A stretch of DNA of 64,000 nucleotides from Allgaiera indica (GTDB lineage Bacteria > Pseudomonadota > Alphaproteobacteria > Rhodobacterales > Rhodobacteraceae), in the NCBI RefSeq assembly GCF_900106675.1, contig NZ_FNOB01000007.1, positions 146,358 to 210,357 on the forward strand. Direction: 5' to 3'. Every line of letters starts with the position of its first letter. Positions within the stretch are counted from its first letter, which is position 1. This document shows positions 48,350-55,671 of this stretch, piece after piece. The notes beneath the pieces are model-generated. The model made no database searches and was not told the DNA's origin. It saw only the letters and a program-made list of their open reading frames with translations. The position numbers were made by a program, and so were the translations under genes.

Positions 48350-49396
48350 ATGGAATCGGAACTGGTGACCTCTTTGATCGCGGGGGTGCCGCTGCCCCTG
48401 GTTCTGATCGGTGCGGATGAACGGATCCGCGCCGCCAATGGCGGGGCCGAGGCGATCTATGGCCGCGGCCTGACCGGGCGCCATCATGTCACCGTGATGC
48501 GCCAGCCCAGCGTGCTGGACGCGGTGGAAAGCACCAAGCGACTGCGCCAACCGGGCCAGGCGCAGATCACCGTCTCGGGCACCGGCGGGCATGAGACGGC
48601 CTGGAGCGTGCTGACCGCCCCGGTCGCGGGCGGCGGCGTGCTGGTCAGTTTCGAGGACACCACCGATCTGGTGCAGGCCAGCCAGATGCGTCGCGACTTC
48701 GTGGCCAACGTCAGCCATGAACTTCGCACCCCGCTGACCGCGCTTCTGGGCTTCATCGAGACGCTCAAGGGCGCCGCCCGCGACGACGCCGCCGCGCGCG
48801 AGCGCTTCCTGGCAATCATGGAGCGCGAGGCGGGCCGCATGAACCGGCTGGTCAGCGATCTGCTTTCGCTTAGCCGGGTCGAGGCCGAGGAACGCGTGCG
48901 GCCCTCGTCGCGGGTCGATGTCCTGCGCCGCGTGCAGGCGGCGATGACCACGCTTCGCCCGATGGCCGAGGCCGCGGGCGTCACGATCGAGCTGGACGAT
49001 CCGCAGGGTGGCCCGGCCGAGGTGTTGGCCGATTCCGATCAGATGTCGCAGGTGTTCAGCAACCTGATCGAGAACGCGGTGAAATACGGCGCCACCGGCC
49101 AGCGGGTGACTATCGGCATCCAGCGCGAGGCGCGCGATCCCGGCCTGCGCGGCCCGGCGGTGGTGGTGTCGGTCATCGACCGTGGCGAGGGCATCGAGGC
49201 GGTGCATATCCCGCGCCTGACGGAACGGTTCTACCGCGTCGACAGCCACCGCTCGCGCGAGCAGGGCGGCACCGGGCTGGGGCTGGCGATCGTCAAGCAT
49301 ATCGTCAACCGCCACCGCGGCCGGTTTCGCATCGAAAGTGCGCCGGGAAAGGGCAGCCGCTTCACGGTGATCCTGCCGGCGGCGCCGATGTCCTAG
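48350..49396 (+). CDS. phoR: Phosphate regulon sensor histidine kinase PhoR, without membrane segments
   Basis: 348 residues: PAS-like sensor (~5-100: PLVLIGADERIRAANGGAEAIYG), HisKA dimerisation domain with the phospho-His in FVANVSHELRTPLTALLGF (~121-139), and HATPase_c with N box NLIENAVKYG, G1 VIDRGEGI and G2 GTGLGLAIVKHIV. No hydrophobic transmembrane helix is present, unlike E. coli PhoR. The assignment as PhoR rests on the following phoU and phoB. ATG at 48350 after an ACGGAGCG-like site. Confidence 0.85.
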   Translation: MESELVTSLIAGVPLPLVLIGADERIRAANGGAEAIYGRGLTGRHHVTVMRQPSVLDAVESTKRLRQPGQAQITVSGTGGHETAWSVLTAPVAGGGVLVSFEDTTDLVQASQMRRDFVANVSHELRTPLTALLGFIETLKGAARDDAAARERFLAIMEREAGRMNRLVSDLLSLSRVEAEERVRPSSRVDVLRRVQAAMTTLRPMAEAAGVTIELDDPQGGPAEVLADSDQMSQVFSNLIENAVKYGATGQRVTIGIQREARDPGLRGPAVVVSVIDRGEGIEAVHIPRLTERFYRVDSHRSREQGGTGLGLAIVKHIVNRHRGRFRIESAPGKGSRFTVILPAAPMS

Positions 49397-49418
49397 GTGG
49401 CGCGGCGCGCCCCCGCCG

Positions 49419-49447
49419 CTGTCATGGATCTGTTGCACTGTCGTCAC
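49419..49447 (+). promoter_or_regulatory. Candidate Pho box upstream of phoU
   Basis: CTGTCAT (49419-49425, exact match to the PhoB half-site), then 4 bp, CTGTTGC (49430-49436), 4 bp, TCGTCAC (49441-49447). The 11-bp spacing is that of tandem PhoB sites; the second and third units are degenerate. It begins 23 bp after the phoR stop and lies ~190 bp before phoU. Confidence 0.6.
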
Positions 49448-49632
49448 AAAAGCATTGCGCCGATGTCGTAGAGGGGCTTCAGGGCCGCACCGGGGGGCCG
49501 GATCGGTGGCCAGGGTCCGCCGGGTCCCGCAGCGCGAAGGCGCCTTCATTCGGCGGGGCGATCTGCTAGACTTCGGGTCCAGTAGGCCCCACCACGAGAC
49601 AGCACCGGCCGCGCCGGGCAGGAGAGCAGGAC

Positions 49633-50364
49633 ATGACGATCGAAACCACCCATATCGCCGCCGCCTTCGACCGCGACCTGGAGGCGATCCAGGCGATGAT
49701 CATGAAGATGGGCGGGCTGGTGGAAAGCGCGATCCTGGATGCGTCGCGCGCGCTCGAGACCCGCGACGAGGAACTGGCCGACCGGGTACGCGCCAATGAC
49801 AAGCTGATCGACGCGCTCGACCAGCAGGTGACGGAAGAGGCTGCGCGGGTGATCGCGCTGCGCGCGCCCACCGCGTCGGACCTGCGCACGGTGCTGAGCG
49901 TGATGAAGATCTCGGCCAGCCTGGAACGGGTGGGCGATTACGCCAAGAACCTGGCCAAGCGGTCCACGGTGCTGTCGCAGATGCCGGCGATCGAGGGCGC
50001 GGGCGGCGCGATCCGGCGCATGGCCAAGGAAGTCGAACTGATGCTGAAGGATGCGCTTGACGCCTATATCCAGCGCGATCAGGAACTGGCCGCCGACGTG
50101 CGCCTGCGCGACCAGGACGTGGACCAGATGTACAACGCCCTGTTTCGCGAATTCCTGACCCACATGATGGAGGATCCGCGCAACATCACGGCCTGCATGC
50201 ATCTGCATTTCATCGCCAAGAACATCGAGCGCATGGGCGATCACGCCACCACGATCGCCGAACAGGTGATCTATCTGGTCACCGGCAAGATGCCCGAGGA
50301 GGCCCGGCCCAAGGGCGATCGCACCTCTTACGCGACGGGCGCGGCGGGGGAGGGCCAGGCCTGA
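49633..50364 (+). CDS. phoU: Phosphate signalling protein PhoU
   Basis: 243 residues, two three-helix PhoU domains with the metal-binding type motif repeats (LRTVLSVMKISASLERVGDYAKNLAKR and ITACMHLHFIAKNIERMGDHATTIAE, in part: E-R-x-G-D-x-A). It normally couples the Pst transporter to PhoR. Preceded by GGAGAGCAGGAC. The stop shares a base with the phoB start. Confidence 0.95.
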   Translation: MTIETTHIAAAFDRDLEAIQAMIMKMGGLVESAILDASRALETRDEELADRVRANDKLIDALDQQVTEEAARVIALRAPTASDLRTVLSVMKISASLERVGDYAKNLAKRSTVLSQMPAIEGAGGAIRRMAKEVELMLKDALDAYIQRDQELAADVRLRDQDVDQMYNALFREFLTHMMEDPRNITACMHLHFIAKNIERMGDHATTIAEQVIYLVTGKMPEEARPKGDRTSYATGAAGEGQA

Positions 50365-51053
50365 TGGCAAACGAAGCCCCTTCCGTTCTGGTGGTCGAGG
50401 ACGAGCCGGCGCAGCGCGAGGTTCTGGCCTATAACCTAGAGGCCGAGGGCTTTCGGGTAGTCCGGGCCGAGACCGGCGACGAGGCGCTGATGCTGATGGA
50501 CGAGGAAACCCCCGACATCGTGGTGCTGGACTGGATGCTGCCCGGCGTCTCGGGGATCGAGGTCTGCCGCCAGATCAAGACCCGCAGTGACACGCGTGGC
50601 ACGCCGATCATCATGCTGTCGGCCCGCTCCGAGGAAGTCGACCGGGTGCGCGGCCTGGAAACCGGCGCCGACGATTACGTCATCAAGCCCTATTCGGTGG
50701 TCGAGCTGATGGCCCGCGTGCGCGCCCAGCTGCGCCGGGTGCGGCCCTCGACCGTGGGGGCGGTGCTGGAATTCGAGAACATCAGGCTTGATAGCGAAAG
50801 CCACCGTGTCTATCGCGGCTCGGACGTGCTGAAGCTGGGTCCGACGGAATTCCGCCTGCTGGCCACCTTCATGGAAAAGCCGGGCCGGGTCTGGAGCCGC
50901 GAGCAATTGCTGGACCGGGTCTGGGGGCGCGACATCTATGTCGATACCCGCACCGTGGATGTCCATATCGGGCGGCTGCGCAAGGCGCTGTGCCAGCATG
51001 GCGGCGAGGACCCGGTGCGCACGGTGCGCGGCGCGGGCTACGCGCTGGGGTAG
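50364..51053 (+). CDS. phoB: Phosphate regulon response regulator PhoB
   Basis: 229 residues of the OmpR/PhoB family. Receiver domain with acidic pocket VVEDEPAQ, phospho-Asp in VVLDWMLPGVSG (~53) and KPYS (~105). C-terminal winged helix (~130-229) with LGPTEFRLLATFMEKPGRVWSREQLLDRVWG and DVHIGRLRKAL (in part). It activates Pho genes at CTGTCAT boxes. TGATG overlap with phoU. Confidence 0.95.
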   Translation: MANEAPSVLVVEDEPAQREVLAYNLEAEGFRVVRAETGDEALMLMDEETPDIVVLDWMLPGVSGIEVCRQIKTRSDTRGTPIIMLSARSEEVDRVRGLETGADDYVIKPYSVVELMARVRAQLRRVRPSTVGAVLEFENIRLDSESHRVYRGSDVLKLGPTEFRLLATFMEKPGRVWSREQLLDRVWGRDIYVDTRTVDVHIGRLRKALCQHGGEDPVRTVRGAGYALG

Positions 51054-51064
51054 GGCGCGGCAGG

Positions 51065-51104
51065 CCGGGTTATGCCTGCGTCGCCCGGGTTCTGCCTGCG
51101 CCGC
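51065..51104 (+). repeat. 20-bp tandem duplication after phoB
   Basis: Two adjacent units, CCGGGTTATGCCTGCGTCGC and CCGGGTTCTGCCTGCGCCGC, differ at two positions and lie 11 nt after the phoB stop. The rest of 51105-51300 is GC-rich and I see no gene in it. Confidence 0.75.
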
Positions 51105-51300
51105 CAGTGCGTGCTGCCGCCCAAGCCCGATGCGCCCCGCTGGCGCAGGGCGGGCCGCTGCCCCCCTCCGGGCGGGTAGGCCGCGTGAACTGTGCCTGTC
51201 TCGGGTCAGCGCCGGGGCTTGCCGCGCCGTGAAGGGCAAAGCCGCAACCTCAAGCTGCGCCATCCCACGGGCCGCCTACGTGCCGCGCTTGCCCCGCCGC

Positions 51301-51753
51301 TCAGGCGCAGGCCTGTTTCTCGGCCTGGGCCATGGCTTCGGCGGTGGCCTCCAGCGCCAGCAGGATCGAGGCATGGCGGTTCTTGTAGCTGCGCGCTGGC
51401 AGCAGCACCTCTAGCCCGTCGAAGGGCGCGTCGGGCACCGGGCCGTCCTCTTTCAGCATGGCGCGCAGCTGGTCGCGGGCGCGTTCCACCTCGGCGCGGG
51501 TCCGGCCGATTACCTGGCCCCCCAGCACCGAGGCCGAGGCCTGCCCCAGCGCGCAGGCCTTCACATCCTGCGCGAAGCGGCTGATGCGGCCGTCTTCGAC
51601 GTCCAGATCCACCGTCACGGTCGAGCCGCAAAGCGGAGAGCGGCGCTTGACGCTGGCCATGGGCGCCTCGAGCCGGCCGGTGTGCGGAATGTCGGCGGCC
51701 AGTTCCAGGATCCGGCCGGAATAGAGTTTGACCAGGTCGGTCTCGTTGCTCAT
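51301..51753 (-). CDS. Iron-sulfur cluster assembly scaffold protein (IscU/NifU N-terminal family)
   Basis: 150 residues. The first two scaffold cysteines are present (SPLCGSTVTVDL and DVKACALGQASASVLGG). At the third position the family HCS is RHAS here (NRHASILLALEA), so that ligand is replaced by Ala, while an extra Cys sits next to the C-terminus (EKQACA). Stand-alone, convergent with phoB. Start MSNETDLVKLYSG at 51753, divergent from hisI by 64 bp. Confidence 0.85.
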   Translation of the reverse strand: MSNETDLVKLYSGRILELAADIPHTGRLEAPMASVKRRSPLCGSTVTVDLDVEDGRISRFAQDVKACALGQASASVLGGQVIGRTRAEVERARDQLRAMLKEDGPVPDAPFDGLEVLLPARSYKNRHASILLALEATAEAMAQAEKQACA

Positions 51754-51817
51754 GTCTTTTCTCGCGCAGCTTTGCCCCCTAGATAGTCCGCCAGGCACGC
51801 TTTGCAAAGGAACGAAG

Positions 51818-52174
51818 ATGTTCGACCCCGCGACCCTGACCTATGATGCGAATGGCCTGATCCCCGTGATCGCGCAGGAAAGCGCCACCGGAGAGGTTCT
51901 GATGATGGCCTGGATGAACGCCGAGGCGGTGGCCAAGACGCTGGAGAGCGGGCGCGTGACCTATTGGTCACGATCGCGTCAGGCGTTCTGGGTGAAGGGT
52001 GAGACCTCGGGCCATGTCCAGCGGCTGATCGAGATGCGGGTGGATTGCGACCGTGATAGCCTGCTGGTGTTGGTCGCGCAGGAGGGGCCGGCCTGCCATA
52101 CCAACCGCCGGTCGTGCTTCTATACCGCGCTGCGGGGCGGCGAGGAGGTGGAGATCCTGCAGCCGATGGCGTGA
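51818..52174 (+). CDS. hisI: Phosphoribosyl-AMP cyclohydrolase
   Basis: 118 residues, third step of histidine synthesis. Metal/active-site cysteines in MRVDCDRDSLLVLV and ACHTNRRSCFYTAL; conserved VLMMAWMNAEAV and YWSRSRQAFWVKGETSGH. Monofunctional (no HisE domain). AAAGGAACGAAG precedes the ATG. It stands alone, away from other his genes. Confidence 0.95.
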   Translation: MFDPATLTYDANGLIPVIAQESATGEVLMMAWMNAEAVAKTLESGRVTYWSRSRQAFWVKGETSGHVQRLIEMRVDCDRDSLLVLVAQEGPACHTNRRSCFYTALRGGEEVEILQPMA

Positions 52175-52222
52175 GCTGCGGGGTTCGGGGCGGGGGGGCT
52201 CTGCCCCCCCGGCGCCCCCCCG

Positions 52223-52245
52223 GAGTATTTTCGCCAAGATGAAAG
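52223..52245 (-). repeat. Dispersed repeat, half copy at the 3' end of dctM
   Basis: A single arm matching the 22-bp unit of copies 1 and 2 (GAGTATTTTCGCCAAGATGA), with no inverted partner, ending 3 nt before the dctM stop. Read on the dctM strand it is CTTTCATCTTGGCG... and directly follows the gene. Confidence 0.75.
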
Positions 52246-52248
52246 GGT

Positions 52249-53640
52249 TCAGTGAGCCACGCGTTCCGGGCCGAGTTGCATCGTCGGCAGCCAGGTCGAG
52301 AGCCAGGGGACATAGGTCACCAGGATCAGGAACAGGAAGAGGATGCCGAGGAACGGCGCCGCCGCCCGGACCACGCGCATCACCGACATGCCGGCCACGC
52401 CCGAGGTGACGAAGAGGTTCAGCCCGACTGGCGGGGTGATCATGCCGATTTCCATGTTGACGACCATGATGATGCCCAGGTGGATCGGATCTATGCCCAG
52501 GCTGATCGCCATCGGGAAGACGATCGGCGCGACGATCACGATCAGGCCCGAGGGTTCCATGAACTGGCCGCCGATCAGCAGGATCAGGTTGACCACGATC
52601 AGGAAGGTGATCTGGTTCAGCCCCGCGCCCAGCATCGCCTCGGCGATCTGCTGCGGGACCCGCTGATCGGTCAGCACCTGCTTGAGGATCAGCGCGTTGG
52701 CGATGATGAACATCAGCGTGATCGAGAGCTTGCCGGCATCGTAGAGCGCGCGGCGGGTGTCGGCGTGGAAGAAGCCGGTGATCAGCGCCGAGGGCTGACG
52801 CCAGAGCGCCACCGGCGGGGCGTTTTCGCGCGCCAGGGGGCCCATGTCGCGGTAGACGAATATCGCGATCAAGAAGGCGTAGACCGAGGCGACGGCGGCG
52901 GCCTCGGTGGGCGTGAAGAGGCCGCCGGTGAGGCCGGGGATGCCGTAGATCCCGACCATGATGATGACGATCAGCATCAGGCCCCAGAAGGCGTCGCGGA
53001 AGCTGCGGGCGATTTCGGCCCAGCCCTGCCACTGGCCCTTGGGCAGGCCCTTGATCCGGGCGATGATGTAGATCGCGCTCATCAGCATGGTGCCGGCGAC
53101 GAGGCCCGGGATCACGCCCGCCAGGAACATCCGCCCGACCGAGACCTCGGTCGCGGTGGCATAGACCACCATCACGATCGACGGCGGGATCAGGATGCCC
53201 AGGGTACCCGCGTTGCAGATCACCCCGGCGGCGAAGTCGCGCGAATAGCCGATCTGGCGCATCGCCGCGATCACGATCGAGCCGATCGCCACCACCGTCG
53301 CGGGCGACGAGCCCGAGAGCGCCGCGAACATCATGCAGGCCAGCACGCCCGCGATCGCCAGCCCGCCGTGCAGGTGCCCGACCAGCGAGATCGAGAAGCG
53401 GATGATCCGCCGCGCCACGCCGCCGGTGGACATGAAGGTGGACGCGAGGATGAAGAACGGGATCGCCAGCAGCGTGTAATGGCCCTGCATCGCCTGAAAG
53501 AAGGTCTGCGCCACCGAGGCCAGAGAGGCGTTGGATTCCCACAGCAGGAACAGGATCGACGACAGCCCCAGCGCCACCGCGATCGGCACGCCGATCAGCA
53601 AAAGCGCGATGATGCCGAGAAAGAGCAGAACGATCGACAC
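52249..53640 (-). CDS. dctM: TRAP transporter large permease (DctM family)
   Basis: 463 residues, ~12 transmembrane helices. Motifs are GGLAIAGVLACMMFAALSGSSPATVVAIGSI (in part), GTLGILIPPSIVMVVYA and NLEIGMITPPVGLNLFV-type (here NMEIGMITPPVGLN). It is ~35 residues longer than standard DctM because of a cytoplasmic insert (~275-310: DMGPLARENAPPVALW). The start is GTG at 53640 with AAGGA upstream, 5 nt after dctQ. Couples solute import to ion flow with DctQ and DctP. Confidence 0.93.
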   Translation of the reverse strand: MSIVLLFLGIIALLLIGVPIAVALGLSSILFLLWESNASLASVAQTFFQAMQGHYTLLAIPFFILASTFMSTGGVARRIIRFSISLVGHLHGGLAIAGVLACMMFAALSGSSPATVVAIGSIVIAAMRQIGYSRDFAAGVICNAGTLGILIPPSIVMVVYATATEVSVGRMFLAGVIPGLVAGTMLMSAIYIIARIKGLPKGQWQGWAEIARSFRDAFWGLMLIVIIMVGIYGIPGLTGGLFTPTEAAAVASVYAFLIAIFVYRDMGPLARENAPPVALWRQPSALITGFFHADTRRALYDAGKLSITLMFIIANALILKQVLTDQRVPQQIAEAMLGAGLNQITFLIVVNLILLIGGQFMEPSGLIVIVAPIVFPMAISLGIDPIHLGIIMVVNMEIGMITPPVGLNLFVTSGVAGMSVMRVVRAAAPFLGILFLFLILVTYVPWLSTWLPTMQLGPERVAH

Positions 53641-53645
53641 GCAGG

Positions 53646-54356
53646 TTATTCCTTGGGCTCGGGGGCAAGGGCGCGCAGGTCGTCCTCGGCCTCGTGGCTG
53701 ACGATCAGGCTGGAACGGGTGCCGGTCAGGATGGCCCAGCCGGCCTGCAGGAAACGGATCAGCACCAGCGCCAGCCCGAGCGGCAGGATCAGATAGGGGA
53801 TCACCCGGGGCATCTTGTCCCAGACCTCGCCCTGGTTGATCCAGGCGGCCAGGAAATCCAGGACATGCGGCATCGGGATCTGTTCGGTGATGTAGAAGGC
53901 GCGGTCGCGGGTCTTCCAGTTGATGCCGGTGGGAAACCAGCGCCCGGTGGTCTCGTAGAGCCCGGCGAAGGGGGCCCAGTAATCCCAGGCGCCCTTGAGC
54001 ATCAGCGCGGCGTAGATCAGGCAAGCGGCGGCTGCGGCCAGGGCCGCGGCGCGGCGGCCGCGATGCGGCAGCGACTGGGTCAGCGCGTCGACGCCCAGGT
54101 TTGCCGTCACCCGGATGGTGTGCGAGATGCCGAAGATCACCAGCCAGGCGAAGAGATACAGCACCACCTCCTGCGCCCACAGGATGGTGTGCGGCAGCGT
54201 CAGGCCCGACCATTCCTCGAAGGCGAAGGCGGCGGGCAGGTTGAACAGGTAGCGGACGCAGACATTGGCGAAGGTCAGCAGCGTCATCGCCCCCAGGATG
54301 AAGGCGATGGCGTTCTCTTCAAATCCGCGCATCCGGCGCGTCTGGTGCTGGGCCAT
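53646..54356 (-). CDS. dctQ: TRAP transporter small permease (DctQ family)
   Basis: 236 residues with four main transmembrane helices (FEENAIAFILGAMTLLTFANVCVRYLF, then VVLYLFAWLVIFG, a third near ALAAAAACLIYAALM, and a last near YLILPLGLALVLIRFL). Family motif near WAQEVVLYLF. It is longer than typical DctQ owing to a ~55-residue periplasmic loop (WDYWAPFAGLYETTGRWFPTG). Start at 54356 after GGGGGAAGG; a later ATG in frame (RMRGFEEN) is possible. Confidence 0.88.
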   Translation of the reverse strand: MAQHQTRRMRGFEENAIAFILGAMTLLTFANVCVRYLFNLPAAFAFEEWSGLTLPHTILWAQEVVLYLFAWLVIFGISHTIRVTANLGVDALTQSLPHRGRRAAALAAAAACLIYAALMLKGAWDYWAPFAGLYETTGRWFPTGINWKTRDRAFYITEQIPMPHVLDFLAAWINQGEVWDKMPRVIPYLILPLGLALVLIRFLQAGWAILTGTRSSLIVSHEAEDDLRALAPEPKE

Positions 54357-54426
54357 CCTTCCCCCGGGGCCGTGTCGGTCGCGGACGGCCCCGCTGCCGG
54401 GGCCGCCCTGGATATGCCGCGCGGGC

Positions 54427-55449
54427 CTAGTGCTTGGCGTTGATCGCCTGGGCCGCGTCGATGTTGTCCTGGCCCACATCCTTGACGAATTCGGTCCAGA
54501 CCGGCTTCATCGTCGCCACCCAGGCGGCGCGCTGCTCGGGGGTCAGTTCGCGGATCTTCGATCCGGCGTCGAGGATGTTCTGGCGGTTCTGCGCCTCGAT
54601 CTCGGTCACGGCGCCGTTGCGGCTGACGGTGACCTCATGCAAGATCGTGGTCAGCTGGTCGCGCACCGCCGGATCCAGCCCGTCCCAGAAATCCGTCGAG
54701 GTCACGACCAGATAATCCAGCGTGCCGTGGTTGGTTTCGGTGATGCCGTCCTGGACCTCGTAGAACTTCTGGCCGTAGATGTTCGACCAGGTGTTTTCCT
54801 GCCCGTCCACGACGCCCTGCTGCAGCGCCGAATAGACCTCGGAGAACGCCATCGGCTGCGGCGAGGCGCCAAGCGCCTTGATCATCGCCACCAGCACGTC
54901 CGAGGGCTGCACGCGGAATTTCAGCCCCTTCGCGTCGGTCGGCTCGATCAGCGGCTTGTTGGCCGAGAACTGCTTCATCCCGGAATGCCAGAACTCCAGC
55001 CCCTTCAGGCCGCGACGCTCCATCGAGGATTTCATCTTCTGGCCGGTCTCGGAATTCTGGAATTCGTCCACCGCGGCGATGTTCTTGAACATGAACGGCA
55101 GGTCGAACAGCCGGAACACCTTGGTGAAGCTTTCGAATTTCGACAGGCTGGGCGCGGCCATCTGCACGTCGCCCTGCAGCATCGCCTCCAGCACCTTGTC
55201 GTCATTGTAGAGGGTCGAGTTCGGGAACACCTCGACGCAGACCTTGCCGTTCATCTCCTTGTTGACGCGGTCGGCGAACATCTGGGCGGCGATGCCCTTG
55301 GGATGCTTGGTGGCGTTGGTGACATGGCTGAACTTGATCACCGTCTCGCCCGGATCGCAGGCGCCCTCGGCGCGGGCGGCGGGGGCGGCGACGGTCAGCA
55401 GCGCGGCGGTCAGAAGCGCGGTCGGGGCCGCGGCGGTCAGGAATTTCAT
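54427..55449 (-). CDS. dctP: TRAP transporter substrate-binding protein (DctP family)
   Basis: 340 residues with a signal peptide (~1-27, ending AAPAARAEG). Periplasmic receptor motifs are KFSHVTNATKHPKGIAAQMFAD, LRFxxx-type GLKFRVQPSDVLV with the conserved carboxylate-binding Arg, and YSALQQGVVDGQENTWSNIYGQKFYEVQDGI (in part). The ligand is probably an organic or keto acid. First of the three TRAP genes; an aldolase-family gene lies upstream. Confidence 0.93.
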   Translation of the reverse strand: MKFLTAAAPTALLTAALLTVAAPAARAEGACDPGETVIKFSHVTNATKHPKGIAAQMFADRVNKEMNGKVCVEVFPNSTLYNDDKVLEAMLQGDVQMAAPSLSKFESFTKVFRLFDLPFMFKNIAAVDEFQNSETGQKMKSSMERRGLKGLEFWHSGMKQFSANKPLIEPTDAKGLKFRVQPSDVLVAMIKALGASPQPMAFSEVYSALQQGVVDGQENTWSNIYGQKFYEVQDGITETNHGTLDYLVVTSTDFWDGLDPAVRDQLTTILHEVTVSRNGAVTEIEAQNRQNILDAGSKIRELTPEQRAAWVATMKPVWTEFVKDVGQDNIDAAQAINAKH

Positions 55450-55551
55450 GGATCCTCCTCCCAGAGGTTGTGGTTCTCGGGGGCGCCTCGCGGGCGCTCT
55501 GACCTCACGATGACGTGCGTGGAGGCAGGATCAAGGGTTATATTGACGCGG

Positions 55552-55577
55552 GCGTGATTTTGCGTGTGTTTTGCGTG
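55552..55577 (-). promoter_or_regulatory. Phased CACGC direct repeats upstream of dctP
   Basis: On the + strand GCGTG occurs at 55552, 55562 and 55573, with TTTTGCGTG duplicated (55558-55566, 55569-55577). Read on the transcribed strand this is CACGCAAAA-CA-CACGCAAAA-TCACGC, i.e. three units about one helical turn apart, ~100-130 bp upstream of dctP. A regulator binding site is plausible. The rest of 55450-55671 is unremarkable. Confidence 0.5.
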
Positions 55578-55671
55578 AACCGAGACCGCCGGTCACGCGG
55601 GACCGGACGCGCGCGCCCTAGGCGCGGCGCGCCGGCCGAGGCAGGGATTCGCGGGGCGCGCGCGGTCCGGA

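Noticed and set aside
49397..49632. Remnant of pstS or pstB coding sequence
   Set aside because: No binding-protein or ABC-ATPase motif is visible in any frame; only the Pho-box-like repeats stand out.
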